Shown piece after piece: positions 53,212-64,000 of a stretch of 64,000 bases of DNA. Location of the stretch: the NCBI GenBank assembly GCA_949318235.1, contig OX439129.1, positions 27,796,039 to 27,860,038 on the forward strand, in the 5' to 3' direction. The position numbers were made by a program, and so were the translations under genes. A model generated the notes under the pieces. That model was not told the DNA's origin. It saw only the letters and a list, made by a program, of their open reading frames with translations, and did not search any database. The stretch comes from Ecdyonurus torrentis. Lineage: Eukaryota; Arthropoda; Insecta; Ephemeroptera; Heptageniidae. Every line of letters starts with the position of its first letter. Position 1 is the stretch's first letter.

Positions 53212-54486
53212 ATGAGTGATTCAGATGCGACATACTTGCAACAACGTCTTGCTTACATGCGAGTGAACAGTACTGGTGACGAAGCTGCTGGTTACGGAAG
53301 GATAATGCCTAAAAATTTGGATCAGCTCGGCCGTTCAATGTCAACAAATGTCCCTAGTGTTTCCATTTCTGGTCAAGGAACAGGTGGCCAAACAAAACGA
53401 CCAGTGCCGTCGGGCACTTCAGGAGGTTCACCTGTTAGAAATAAACATGATCAAAACATGCAAAGAGTAGGCGCAATAGAAAGCTTAGTTTCTGATGGAA
53501 ATCCACCAACAGACTACAAACTTTATGACCGTAATAACATTATAGTGTCGTCAAAGTTTGCCACCCCTAAACATGTAGAAACATTGTCAAAAGACCCCAA
53601 TAGTAGTCAAGACTCAAAGTACCAAGATTCAAGTCCAACTCCTAGTTTAGGGAGTTCCGGTAGAGGATCGCAACACTCCAGTCCAAGGGCAAGCGTCACA
53701 ACAATGGGGCAGCAGCCGTTATATGAAAATCTTGAAAATTATGGCCGTAGCATGCCGGCTTATTATCATCGAGCAAGCTCTAGCTCAGGAGATTCAAGTC
53801 CCCGTGCAAGTTTAGCAGAGATAGAAATGCGACGAGCACAACCTCAAGTGCCGATTGGCAGATCATCAAGTAGAGATTTTCCTCCTTATGAAGCTCCACC
53901 AGTATATGAAAACATTCAAGATGTTTTAAAGCCTACAAATTATGAGCCTGCAAGACCGGGACCTCAAGTAGCAGTTCAGATTTGTTCTGCTCCAATTATA
54001 TCAACAGGTATAACAGTTAGTGAACCACAAGGAAAAAATGGTGCTTTGCCTGGTGCTCAACGACAACATGCAACATCACCAAAATTGCCACCACCCCCTC
54101 CATATCCCGGAAGTCAGCACTCAAATTCCAGCAGCAGTAGTTCCCAAGGATTTTTTAGAGCTACTCCAATGCAACAAAATAATGGAGGAGAGTATGTTTT
54201 AATGAAACCAACAACATCTCAGGCAGCACCGCAGCAACCCAAGACCATTGCAAGTGTACCACTCCAAACACCTGCTGGCCCTGGTCAAAACTCTCCTGTG
54301 AACCCGTCTCCAACTCAGCAACCTCAGCAAAGCAATGTTGCACCTGTGCGCCAGTTTACAACTCAACCTAGCCCAGCACCTAATCCAAACCGTCAGCATA
54401 GTAATAGATCAGCACAAATTCGCCTGAAACCAGCTCCAGGAGGCAAAAATCTACTGCCTTTTATTGTGACATCTCACAAACCTGTG
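53212..54486 (+). CDS. Ajuba/zyxin-type LIM protein, pre-LIM exon
   Basis: Start ATGAGTGATTCAG gives 425 residues before the donor GTG/GTACGT (phase 0). The region is low-complexity, Ser/Pro/Gln-rich. Visible motifs: PPVY at 229-232 and PPPY at 295-298 (PPxY, WW-domain ligands); LPPPPPYP at 292-299, close to the Ena/VASP (F/L)PPPP ligand; YENL at 171 and YENI at 232 (pYxN, Grb2-type SH2 sites if phosphorylated); SSPRAS twice (156-161, 195-200). Pre-LIM regions of this family scaffold adhesion and Hippo-pathway partners (LATS/Warts, Salvador) and shuttle to the nucleus. Family assignment rests mainly on the next exon; zyxin/LPP/TRIP6 is the alternative. Confidence 0.72.
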
Positions 54487-55158
54487 GTACGTTAAAATTA
54501 AAGTTACAAAAGTTACAGTCACCAGGGGTGAAATTGAAAGTGCGGGGTGAACTTGAAACTCCAATCATGTGCAAGCTTAGACTTTTCCCTATCTCGCTAG
54601 ACACAGAGCACTTTAAAAGCGGGTCTGTGATTGGCTTTCAATTTCACCCCGGTTGACTGTACATAATTTTATTATTATTATTAAACTCCACATCCATTGA
54701 TGTGAGAGACTTAAGTATGCACCTAGTGCCCAAGTTGCATGCACCCCGTGGCAATTTAACTTGAGGGCTACTTTGATGCGATTTGAAACAAAGGTCTTGC
54801 TGCCCTCTCTGGGGTGACGTCTTTTTCAGGGCGCAGTAGAAAACTATTCCGAGAGCTCCAGAACGCTGGATGCCCACAAAAACCAAGCCACTGAAAGGTG
54901 GGGTGGCTCTGAGTCTCCCAATCCAATGACACAGTCACTCCATGTCCGTAAACATAAGCATTTGGATGCTCTCCTTATATTATTATTGTTGTTATTATTA
55001 TTAAATATAGTTAAACATAATATTGAGTCTGCAAACTGCATTATTGCTGGGAGTAGTCTTGAACAGACATTGTGTATTATTATTATTATTTGTCTTACCA
55101 GTGTTGTTCTAAACAAACTATGAATATGTATGAGTTTTTTAAATACGTACATAATTAA

Positions 55159-55215
55159 TGTCAAATTCAAATTCAAATATGTTTATTCATTTCTATCTCC
55201 TACAATCATATACAA
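55159..55215 (-). repeat. Retroelement 3' tail (ATTTGA type)
   Basis: TTCAAATTCAAATATGTTTA and CTCCTACAATCA resemble the 27070-27130 tail. In the LIM-gene intron. Confidence 0.5.
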
Positions 55216-55432
55216 ACATTGCACATTTCCAGGTTCTTGTTCAACATTTAGAACAATGAGAAATGATAGTGAGACTTACAAAAAAAAAAAAAAAAAAAAA
55301 AAACACACGTTTCAAAAAAAATAAACAATACAGTAATAATAAAAAATAAAATAATAATAATAGGCTAATAAAGTCATTAGTGTAAAAAACAAACAAATTC
55401 AAACTGTTATTACTGTTACCGGTACTATGTTT

Positions 55433-56514
55433 CATATCGACTTTTACGGATAGTAAACGGCCACCAGGATTGTTGTATTTTTCAACTTTACATCGTAATA
55501 TCACCACAGTACGACTTTGGAAAAAAATTAAAACCAACACTCTCGTAATGTTCATATATCGGACAGTAAATGTGTAAAGTTTCAAATTTTTACTGCTCAT
55601 GATAACTTTGCTAATAATTAATTAGTCATAAGAAACACCGATTTGGCACTTCATTTTTTTTAATCGTGGACTTTACAGGTGAGTTATCTATATAACCAAT
55701 AGTGACAAAAATTCCTTACTTGATGAACAGAGTAAACAAATGTTACTTGTAAATGCAACATTGTTAAAATAATTCGCAAACCACTCCTTTCCACCCCCTT
55801 TGCAAATAAATGGCAAAAAGCGTAAACTTGGATTTGCTGAAGTTATAAAGATGAAAATTAGTTTCAGGGTAGACAGTAGTCTAAGTAAAAGAACTCAAAT
55901 AAAAAATGTACCGGTATGAATTTTTGATTTTTTAAGAAGATTTGAATTTTTTATAGATTTCGTGTGTTGCAGGTTGCCTACATTCAGGTCTCTCGTGTTA
56001 AAAAAAATTGCAACGTTGCTAAAAATAAAAATATCCCACATTTTTTATTTGAGTTGTTTTACTTAGACTACTGTCTACCCTGAAACTAATTTTCATCTTT
56101 ATAACTTCAGCAAATCCAAGTTTACGCTTTTTGCCATTTATTTGCAAAGGGGGTGGAAAGGAGTGGTTTGGGAATTATTTTAACAATCTTACATTTACAA
56201 GTAACATTTGTTTACTCTGTTCATCAAGTAAGGAATTTTTGTCACTATTGGTTATATAGATAACTCACCTGTAAAGTCCACGATTAAAAAAAATGAAGTG
56301 CCAAATCGGTGTTTCTTATGACTAATTAATTATTAGCAAAGTTATCATGAGCAGTAAAAATTTGAAACTTTACACATTTACTGTCCGATATATGAACATT
56401 ACGAGAGTGTTGGTTTTAATTTTTTTCCAAAGTCGTACTGTGGTGATATTACGATGTAAAGTTGAAAAATACAACAATCCTGGTGGCCGTTTACTATCCG
56501 TAAAAGTCGATATG
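55433..56514. mobile_element. 1.1-kb near-perfect palindrome in LIM-gene intron
   Basis: Arms of about 477 bp (55433-55909 and 56037-56514) are nearly identical in inverted order around a 127-bp loop. Identical small reading frames appear on both strands (SSKNLKLYTFTVRYMNITRV) but have no known motif and are a by-product of the symmetry. Confidence 0.93.
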
Positions 56515-56576
56515 CAAAATCTGACAGCCTTGCTCCAATGTAATTGAACTGTATCTTGCAGATATACAGTACGTAG

Positions 56577-56738
56577 CTGTATAGGGCCGTGCATAACGGC
56601 TTGAGACAATAGATGGCATGATATATATATTTTTTAATCCACTATCGCCATTTGAGATTTTCAGTTGACGCTGCTGCCTGGCGCCAACTCTCATTTGGTT
56701 TCTCCCTATCAAATTTTAACGTCACATGTTTGTCCTTA
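56577..56738 (+). repeat. Single arm of the 57781-58376 palindrome
   Basis: TAGGGCCGTGCATAACGGCT to CAAATTTTAACGTCACATGT, the same as 58227-58376 with few changes. It lies just upstream of the second LIM-gene exon. Confidence 0.88.
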
Positions 56739-56828
56739 CCGCGATGGTACCTTTCCTTTTTCTAAATTCATATTAAATATGTAAATTCATATTTTCAGTA
56801 ATTTGAATTATTTTTGATTGTTTTTTAG

Positions 56829-56919
56829 GGTCCTACTGAAGCAGAACGTAAAATTGAAGAATTAACTCGCCAACTAGAAGAAGAGATGGAACGTCAGGAA
56901 GAGGAAGGCGAATATTTTG
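56829..56919 (+). CDS. Ajuba/zyxin-type LIM protein, second coding exon
   Basis: Acceptor TTGTTTTTTAG, donor TTTTG/GTAAGT, phase 0 in and 1 out. Encodes GPTEAERKIEELTRQLEEEM, then ERQEEEGEYFG, the short coiled segment that directly precedes LIM1 in Ajuba/LIMD1/WTIP and, less closely, LPP/TRIP6. The Cys-rich LIM exons are not found in the remaining 7 kb, so they must lie beyond the window. Confidence 0.8.
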
Positions 56920-57066
56920 GTAAGTATTATATTACCCTATATTATAATATAATTTACTTTAAGTACATGTATTAAATCCTTAATTAAATGCAATATTTGC
57001 TATATACTGTACTCTTTTGAGTTACTGTATCAAAAGTTAAATTACTGTATATAAAGTTATATATAG

Positions 57067-57068
<2 letters not shown>

Positions 57069-57130
<62 letters not shown>
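57069..57130 (+). repeat. AT microsatellite followed by GTATAT and CGATAC repeats
   Basis: AT repeat, then several TATGTA units and, at 57165-57285, irregular CGATAC/CGATAT units. Confidence 0.9.
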
Positions 57131-57131
<1 letters not shown>

Positions 57132-57623
57132 TATGTATATGTATATGTATATGTCAGTCATGGAGTCGATACCGATACGATACCGATATTCTTAAATTTT
57201 GCCGATACCGATACCGATACGATACTCGCAAAAAAAAATTGCTCCGATACGATACCGATATTTTCCGATATTTTTTCGATATTTTTGCTATATTTCATAC
57301 ATAAATATTAATGCACCATAAATTTCATATTTTTTTTCATCTTTGAGGTATAAATTTGTATCATATTTTTACAACATTTATTTATTATTTTATTTATTTG
57401 TTTATTTATTTATTTACTTACATACATACTTACTTACTTAATTACCTAAATACTTATTTATTTATTTATTTATTTTATTCTATTGTTCGTTTGTTAACCT
57501 AAAATGATTAAAATAAATTACGAATTAGCAATTTTCTTATTTAGTATAGAAACGACTTCAAATATTTAATAAATTTAATTTTTTTTCACGCAATTTTTTT
57601 ATTTTTGATTAAATAAACAAACA

Positions 57624-57780
<157 letters not shown>

Positions 57781-58376
57781 CATGTGACATTAAAATTTGA
57801 TAGGGAGAAACCAAATGAGAGTTGGCGCCAGGCAGCAGCGTCAACTGAAAATCTCAAATGGCGATAGTGGTTTAAAAAATATATATTTGAAAAATATATA
57901 TATCATGCCATATACTGTCTCAAGCCGTTATGCACGGCCCTATGCACGCTAGGCGTGCAAGACTATGAGCACTTTTATGCATGTATAATTAATTAGGAGT
58001 TAAAGGAATTTTAGTAGGAGGCGGGGGGTTGCAAGCACAGCAACATATTACGTAACAATAAATATAACTCAATAGTTACAAACGTTTCGCCTTCCCACAG
58101 GCTCATCAGTGTAACGGGAAGAGTAACACAGTCACGCTAGAGATGATGCTCACACCACATCTTTAACTTTAGCTCCTAATTAATTATACATGCATAAAAG
58201 AGCTCATAGCCTTGCACGCCTAGCGTGCATAGGGCCGTGCATAACGGCTCGAGACAATATATGGCATGATATATATATTTTTTAAACCACTATCGCCATT
58301 TGAGATTTTCAGTTGACGCTGCTGCCTGGCGCCAACTCTCATTTGGTTTCTCCCTATCAAATTTAAACGTCACATG
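57781..58376. mobile_element. 600-bp palindrome with hammerhead in the loop
   Basis: Outer ends ACATGTGACATTAAAATTTG (starting at the TA repeat border) and complement; arms reach inward to CCTAATTAATTATACATGCA (about 58165). The 160-bp unpaired centre carries the ribozyme-like motif on the minus strand. The arm also contains the inner palindrome GCACGCTAGGCGTGC. A lone arm lies at 56577-56738. Confidence 0.9.
58063..58128 (-). ncRNA. Hammerhead ribozyme motif
   Basis: Minus strand: stem I strand GTTACA, core CTGATGA, stem II GCCT-GTGGGA-AGGC, core GAAA, stem III CG, GTT cleavage triplet, and closing stem I strand TGTAAC. All invariant core bases are present (C3 U4 G5 A6 U7 G8 A9; G12 A13 A14). 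ACTC/GAGT can extend stem I beyond an internal loop TTCCC/TATT, as in type I natural hammerheads. The AAACGTTT around stem III is self-complementary, as in minimal hammerheads that act as dimers. Such ribozymes occur in Penelope-like elements and small retrozymes. Confidence 0.75.
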
Positions 58377-58395
58377 TTTGTCCTTGTTCACTTGT

Positions 58396-59344
58396 TCCAC
58401 AGATACTGTCATGGGCATGGTCCTTCGTTGTCAGATTTCTAAAAACTTTTAGTATTTTTTGAAATACCTTGTACGTATTAACATTAGAAAAAAGCACTAT
58501 AAAAAATTCTCAAAAATGTTTCCGGGAAAATATTGATTGTTGATCATCATCCTTATTTCACCTCCATATAGCTGAAATATTAGTGCACATATTTTGCGTA
58601 AAACATTTTGTTGTAGATATGCCTATTATGAGACAAATTTGCATTTCTTTGAAAGAGCGGGAAAATTAAAGAACTTGAAAAGTTTTAAGGACAGGAAGTC
58701 CAATACAATTAATTTAAGGTTTCTTATTAAATTTTCATTTTTAATAAAATACTACTACAAAAAATAACAAAATAATGAGACCAGTTTTAGTTGTAATGTT
58801 CTCTCTCGCTGGGTCACTCAGCTCTTGCAGTCGCCGCAGCGTCAGCCAGGAGCGCATTTTCCCGACTTCACTAAAACTGCTGCAACTTTTTTTCTAATCA
58901 AAGCTCCATCATTTTGTTTTCACTACCATATAGCTGAAATATTATTGCATTTATTTTATTTGAAACATTAAGCTGTAAATATGCCAACTGTAGGTCAAAT
59001 TTGTAATTATTTAAAAATGTCATAAAATTAAGGCATCGGAAAAGTTTCAAGGTCAGAATGGAAAATATCAGAAATATTCTTTACTCTTCATCTAAACATT
59101 TGTAAAGAAAAAAAATTAAAAAATTGTTCTCTCAAAGAGATATTCAATGATTTTCCAACCCATCTTCTCCTTTTTTTGCCACTATCTCAAAAAAATCAAC
59201 AATCAATATTTTCCCGGAAAAATGTTTGAGAATTTTTTATAGTGATTTTTTCTAATGTTAATACAAGGTCTTTCAAAAAGTGCTAAAAGTTTTTAGAAAT
59301 CTGACAACGAAGGACCATATCCATGACAGTACCCGTGGAACGAG

Positions 59345-59348
<4 letters not shown>
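58396..59348. mobile_element. 950-bp element, inverted ends and duplicated interior
   Basis: Ends CTTGTTCCACAGATACTGTC and GTTCCACGGGTACTGTCATG (complement strand) extend about 165 bp with high identity (GGTCCTTCGTTGTCAGATTT). Inside, CATATAGCTGAAATATTA with following words occurs twice in direct orientation (58567, 58931). No ORF of note. Confidence 0.75.

Positions 59349-59396
<48 letters not shown>
59348..59396 (+). repeat. AT microsatellite between two elements
   Basis: About 24 AT units joining the 58396-59348 element and the 3' end of the next LINE. Confidence 0.95.
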
Positions 59397-59399
<3 letters not shown>

Positions 59400-61077
59400 C
59401 ATATCATGACGCTATAAATCCCTTTCGGGGTAAGCCAACAACACAGATGTTTTATCCTGACCCAGTGATAGACCTCCACAACTTCCTATCCTGACATACT
59501 TCACTTGCTTCCGCCAGTCTCATACCTTGTTTCATACATTTCCTTTTGCATTTCATACTGCGTACATTCTTATTTTTCAAACATCTTCCAACCACCTCAG
59601 ACCATGATGTTTTAGGCCTGCCTCTATCTCTCCTTCCATCCACTCTACTATGAAATACCTGCTTTGCTATTCTTTCATCACCCATTCTCTCAACATGACC
59701 AAACCACCGTAATACACTGTTCTCTTACTTCTCAGTCACAGTTTCTTTTACTCCACATTTCTCCAACACCCAAGTATTCCTTACCCTATCTAATCTTGTT
59801 TTACCACACATACTTCTGAGAAAACTCATACCAACAGCATTCACCCTACTCATATGCCTACTCTGACATACCCATGATTCAGAACCATATAAGATAGTTG
59901 GGAGTAAGACAGAATTGTACACTGTAAGTTTTGCTTTGTTTGATAAAGCATCACTCTTGGCCAATCCTGCCATGCTGCCAACTACTTTCCTACCTGCCGC
60001 CACTCTCCTCTCAATCTCCCCATCTATACTTCCATTCTCTTGATATAATCTTCCCAAATATACAAACTCTTTCACTCTTTCCAGCTTTTCTCCATTCAGT
60101 GTGAATTCATTTCCATCATCATTTTCTCCACCAAATACCATTACTTTAGTTTTCCCAACATTTATTCTCAGATCCATTTGTTCTGTGCTTTCTTCCAACC
60201 TATCAATCATCTCTTGCAATTCTTCCTCACTCTCAGCCACCATCAACGCATCATCAGCGTACAACAACATCCACACCATTAACAAACCTACGTTTACTCC
60301 ACTTCCATACTTTTCAGCCAACTTTATACATTTATCCATGAAAATATTGAATAACCACGGCGACATCACACATCCTTGCCTAACGCCTCTACCCAATTTA
60401 AACCACTCACTCAACTTTCCGTTTACTCTCACACATGCCTTACTACCTGCATACATGGCTTTCACACCCTCAAGTAACTTCCCTCTCACCCCATATTCAT
60501 CTAATACACTCCACATCATACTTCTGTTCACTCGATCATATGCTTTCTCTAGATCTACAAACACAGCAAATACTTTCTTTCTTGCGTCCATACATTTCTC
60601 AATCAACTGCTGCACAGTGAAAATCTGATCAGTGCAGCCCCTGCCGGGCATAAAACCACATTGCACTTCTGAGATATGACCCTGTGTAACCTTTTGCACC
60701 TTATCAATCACCATCCCTCCGTACATTTTACCAGGTATACTTAACAAACTAATTCCACGATGATTTTTACAGTCATACTTATCCCCTTTCCCCTTATATA
60801 ACGGAACAATCACAGCACATACCCAGTCTTCAGGTACTCTACCACATTTGTAACACATATTAAATAACTGTAACATTTTTACTTCCAGAGACGCTCCTCC
60901 ATACTTTACCATTTCACTTGTTACTCCATCTACTCCAGCTGCCTTGCCATTTTTTAACTTTTTTACAGTATTCTTTAAATCATTCAATCGAAACTCAATC
61001 ATCTCCTCATTTACTCCGTTTGATTCATTCTCCTTTTCCTCCTCCATTCTTTCTTCCCTTTCCCCTCCATCCCCTCC
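59397..61077 (-). mobile_element. 5'-truncated RTE-like LINE
   Basis: Minus-strand LINE from about 61077 (ATGGAGGGGATGGAGGGG region next to a TA repeat) to a 3' UTR with CCCCGAAAGGGATTTATAG and an ATGTATATAT tail. RTE-like by the GVRQGCVMSP block and microsatellite tail; other clades are possible. Both ends abut TA repeats. Confidence 0.8.
59452..61047 (-). pseudogene. LINE reverse transcriptase, single in-frame stop
   Basis: Open from 61047 to a stop at 59725-59727. RT blocks: VKKLKNGKAAGVDGVTSEMV, CKNHRGISLLSIPGKMY, QCGFMPGRGCTDQIFTV, AVFVDLEKAYDRVNRSMM, GVRQGCVMSPWLFNIFMD, catalytic LLYADDALMV, and thumb KEFVYLGRLYQENGSI. After the TAA the same frame continues ENSVLRWFGHVERMGDERIA and DRGRPKTSWSEVV to 59452, the normal C-terminus. 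Only one stop codon separates it from an intact protein in this part; the endonuclease is absent. Confidence 0.88.
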
Positions 61078-61100
61078 ATATATATATATATATATATATA

Positions 61101-62150
61101 ATCAGCTCTACTTAATTCTGAAGTTCTTTTTACTATTAGTATAATTAAAAATGTAATATTACAACTGGTAAAATGATACATAATATGCATATTATATTGT
61201 ACACATTATTGTGATAATATGTTTTACCATTCAAAGATGTGTGCTTAATTTGCAATGCTATTTCTATGAGTAAAACACCTGTTGTATTTGAATGGTAAAA
61301 TATATTAACCCCAATCGTGTGACCACAATAATAAAATTTGTTATCACTTTCTCTGATGTTTGTCAAATAATTAAAAGTAGTGTACAGGCACTATAATAAA
61401 ATTATTCTATTGCTTTATGGCAGTGCAATGCATTATGTAAAGGGTGTATCCGCATGGCATCATACTGTATGTGCTTTGACGCCATACTGGAGCAATGAAT
61501 AACATTACTCAGCTTAGGATAGATGTGTTTATTTGACTATTTTCTTTTGAAAATGAGTTATTATTTTTGTTATTATTATTTTTCTTGCATATTTGAAAAC
61601 CTAATCCAATCCGTTAACAGCATCAATGGTCTAAAAAATATTGCGAAGTATTTTTAAACTGCCAAAATGTGTTATTTTCCCATATTGACCCATGTTATTT
61701 AGTAATCAAATATGGCGTCCACTTTAATATGAATGCATACACCGTAACAGTATAAAGCTTCATATTACAATCACTGTAAATGTTCTGAATCTGATGAGAC
61801 TTGTTAATTGATGACTGAATTTCACAATATAACCATAGAATAAAGAACTTATGGCAGGAATGTATCATTTTTTCTTATAACTGTTTTTATATACCGGTAC
61901 GCATTATAAATATAAGAAAATAACCATTTCGGTTTAAATTGCAAATCAAAGAAAAAGTAATAGATTATCATAATTAAAGCACGTTATATTGAAAGTTATA
62001 TTATGCGAAAATCTTTAATTAAATAGGTACAAGAAAGGGGGGATGTAAAATTGCAAGCTCAAGGCTGCTAATTAAAGAATTTTTACTGTTGTGATAGGAA
62101 TGTGACCAAACTCACCTATAAACGCATTATGTAATTAATAAGGAAAGGTA
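61101..62150. other. AT-rich sequence, nothing recognised
   Basis: Presumed intron or intergenic part of the LIM gene. I searched for a Cys-rich LIM exon and did not find one. Confidence 0.45.
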
Positions 62151-62163
62151 AAAACCATTTCGA

Positions 62164-62391
62164 GTGAGTGGTCGTATGAACGGACACAGGCAAGATGTAA
62201 AAAATCAATACATAAGTAAGCCTGTGTCTGATCATGCCAAGCTACATGAAATTACAGAATTTGATTCATGCTTCCAACTAAAAACAATTCGAAGCACTAG
62301 GTCACACAATTATTCTGTCACCTGTAGATGGGAACTATCATATCAACAACTATTACATATTAGAAAACTAGACCACCCCTGCTGGGTCTAA
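62164..62391 (+). pseudogene. Penelope-like GIY-YIG C-terminal fragment
   Basis: Reads SGRMNGHRQDVKNQYISKPV, SDHAKLHEITEFDSCF, LKTIRSTRSHNYSVTCRWEL and SYQQLLHIRKLDHPCWV. This matches the part of the endonuclease after the YIG block in the copies at 39 kb (DRMNGHRQS, KPVAEHAASHGLSNFQM), but is clearly diverged, so it derives from another family member. The GIY and YIG blocks are missing. Confidence 0.72.
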
Positions 62392-62586
62392 ATATTAGAT
62401 AGTACAAAATAGCATAACCAAACTTTGTGACACAATTTCAAAAAGTGCTGTTGATTTTTTTACAAATTTATTTGTACCAAGTTAATGTATTGCAAAACAA
62501 TTAAAATATTTGGATTCCTCATTAAATTACCTTTCTTTTAGTACATCATATTACTATATACTGTAGCTGCATTTTTCAGCTTTTAA

Positions 62587-62896
62587 AGGCATAGAACACT
62601 TTGTACAAAAAACATGTCTAGTATCCTAACATACCTAAATATCAACGTTGATTTGTCCGGAGTCATTGATTTCTAATTTATTTTACTTTCACAAAATGTC
62701 AGCTGCATGTTTATGACGTCACAGCTTGCCTGTTTCTGTGCGCGTGGACTAGTAAGCTGTGACGTCATAAACATATGCATCTGACATTTTGTAAATTGAA
62801 AATAAATTAGAAATCAATGACTCCGGTTAAATTAACGTTGATATTTAGGTATGTTAGGATACTAGACATGTTTTTTGTTCAATATGTTCTATTTCT
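62587..62896. mobile_element. TTAA-flanked 310-bp palindrome, copy 2
   Basis: Same family as 19485-19793, with TTAA at 62583-62586 and 62897-62900. Stem contains TGACGTCA-type CRE sites on both sides of the loop GCCTGTTTCTGTGCGCGTGG. Confidence 0.88.
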
Positions 62897-62900
62897 TTAA

Positions 62901-63309
62901 ATCAAGTGATAACATTAAACACCATTTTTCTTGTATTTAACAAATGAGCAGTTCGGCCTGTCGGCGAGGGTAATTATAACAACATTTTTAATAACATTTT
63001 CACCAAAAAAAAAAATATTATAAACCGTCCAGATTCTGGAAAATAAACACTTTATGTTAAGAAATCCCTGTTTTTTTTTGTTTTTTTTTCATGACGTGGC
63101 CTAGTTTTTAAATTATTAGCTTTTGAAATTACTTCTTTTTCCCATTATGTTCAGCCAGATGTGCAGATGTGGTCGATTTCTATTACAATTTTGAGAGCAA
63201 CAAAGTTAATAAGCCTAATATAAAAAAAACTATGTAGTATTTTCATAAAAATAATACAAATAATTATATTATTTCTAATCTAAATATTATTTTGCTTTTA
63301 GTTACTTTT

Positions 63310-63344
<35 letters not shown>

Positions 63345-63539
63345 ATAGATCCTTTCCCAAAAGTCGCTTTTTAGAAAAGTAAACAAACTTTTACCCCTAA
63401 ATAATAATAATTGAATAATATTGTGTTAAAAAATGCTAATTTTAAACCCTATTTATATGCCGCACAGCCGAGATTTGAATAAGACGTTACTATAACTTGT
63501 AAGTTCACTTGTTATAGTACCCTGTCATTTCCATAAAAT
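62901..63539. other. AT-rich sequence with homopolymer runs
   Basis: T run at 63311-63339. A short inverted word pair, ACTATAACTTGTAAG with TTCACTTGTTATAGT, lies at 63489-63520. No gene. Confidence 0.45.
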
Positions 63540-63921
63540 ATAAAATCGACTTTTTAACCCTTATTTAAGGGGGACGTGACCGTAGGTGACCGACTGATAT
63601 CTCGCAAACTAGGACGGTTGTGAATAATAATAATTACACAAAGTGAAGCAGAAATGTTATACTTAAAAATTTAGTTATGTCAAACATGTTAAAACACGAT
63701 CAAATATTTAAGCTATTGTTATTACCAGAGTCCCCTCCACCTAAAGGTGGAGGGGACTGTTATTACACTTTTAAGATAACATGTAAATGTGGAAATTTAA
63801 ATTTGAGCGGGAAATTTTAGTCAAATTAGAAATTTTTTTTAGTAATAAAAATATTAATTTTTTTTTTTTTTTTTTGGTATAACAAAATATATCTTAAATT
63901 TACTTGATTTTATTTGAAAAT

Positions 63922-63925
<4 letters not shown>
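63540..63925 (+). repeat. Dispersed repeat, copy 2 (GATATCAGTCGGTCACC family)
   Basis: Counterpart of 15520-15890 in opposite orientation; see shared words there. Carries the 33-bp insertion at 63726-63758. Confidence 0.75.
63726..63758. mobile_element. 33-bp palindromic insertion with 8-bp duplication
   Basis: CAG followed by a perfect 14-bp hairpin (AGTCCCCTCCACCT, loop AA, complement). GTTATTAC stands on both sides (63718-63725, 63759-63766). A CAG start and an 8-bp duplication are hAT features; this would be little more than two terminal repeats. Confidence 0.7.

Positions 63926-64000
<75 letters not shown>
63926..64000 (+). repeat. TC microsatellite running off the window
   Basis: At least 37 TC units to the last base. 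Confidence 0.98.

Noticed and set aside
55241..56547. Matching frames SSKNLKLYTFTVRYMNITRV on both strands
   Set aside because: Identity is due to the palindrome; short, no known domain, AT-rich composition.

Overview
The window is nuclear DNA from an AT-rich invertebrate animal that I cannot name. Supporting this are split genes with GT-AG introns, a mextli gene (an eIF4E-binding protein known from Drosophila and nematodes), long AT/CA/GA microsatellites, several APE-type LINEs, Penelope-like (GIY-YIG) remnants, hAT, mariner and TTAA-flanked elements, and no bacterial gene organisation.

Layout. 1-3420 is the edge of a 182-bp satellite array that switches strand near 2375 and decays into divergent copies. 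3500-3650 has a GC-rich patch with two perfect NRF-1-type palindromes. 3900-6178 is a 5'-truncated CR1/Jockey-like LINE broken by a foldback element. 9316-12852 (minus strand) is an APE-type LINE whose ORF1 carries a TARG1-like macrodomain. 12853-15890 holds small transposons, including a TA-flanked element that contains a 5S rRNA-derived segment.

Genes. The mextli homologue (coding exons 16141-33174, ten exons, phases consistent, 599 codons) has a MIF4G-like N-terminal region, a KH domain with a GIKG loop and a canonical eIF4E-binding motif, YTRDFLL. Its introns are filled with palindromic elements and microsatellites. A tRNA-like gene follows at 33.9 kb. Two possible exons of uncertain ownership lie at 44.9 and 45.65 kb. 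The second protein gene starts at 53212. It is the N-terminal (pre-LIM) part of an Ajuba/LIMD1/WTIP- or zyxin-type LIM protein; two coding exons are visible and the LIM domains would lie beyond the right edge.

The strongest unexplained theme is inverted repeats. About twenty long palindromes or foldback elements occur in 64 kb, from 33 bp to about 1.9 kb. At least two have a hammerhead-ribozyme-like sequence in the loop, and one carries a GIY-YIG endonuclease fragment in each arm. Shared end motifs suggest these derive from a Penelope-like element. The rest of the space is AT-rich intron or intergenic DNA, microsatellites and old LINE pieces. All boundaries are read by eye; no alignment or folding program was run.
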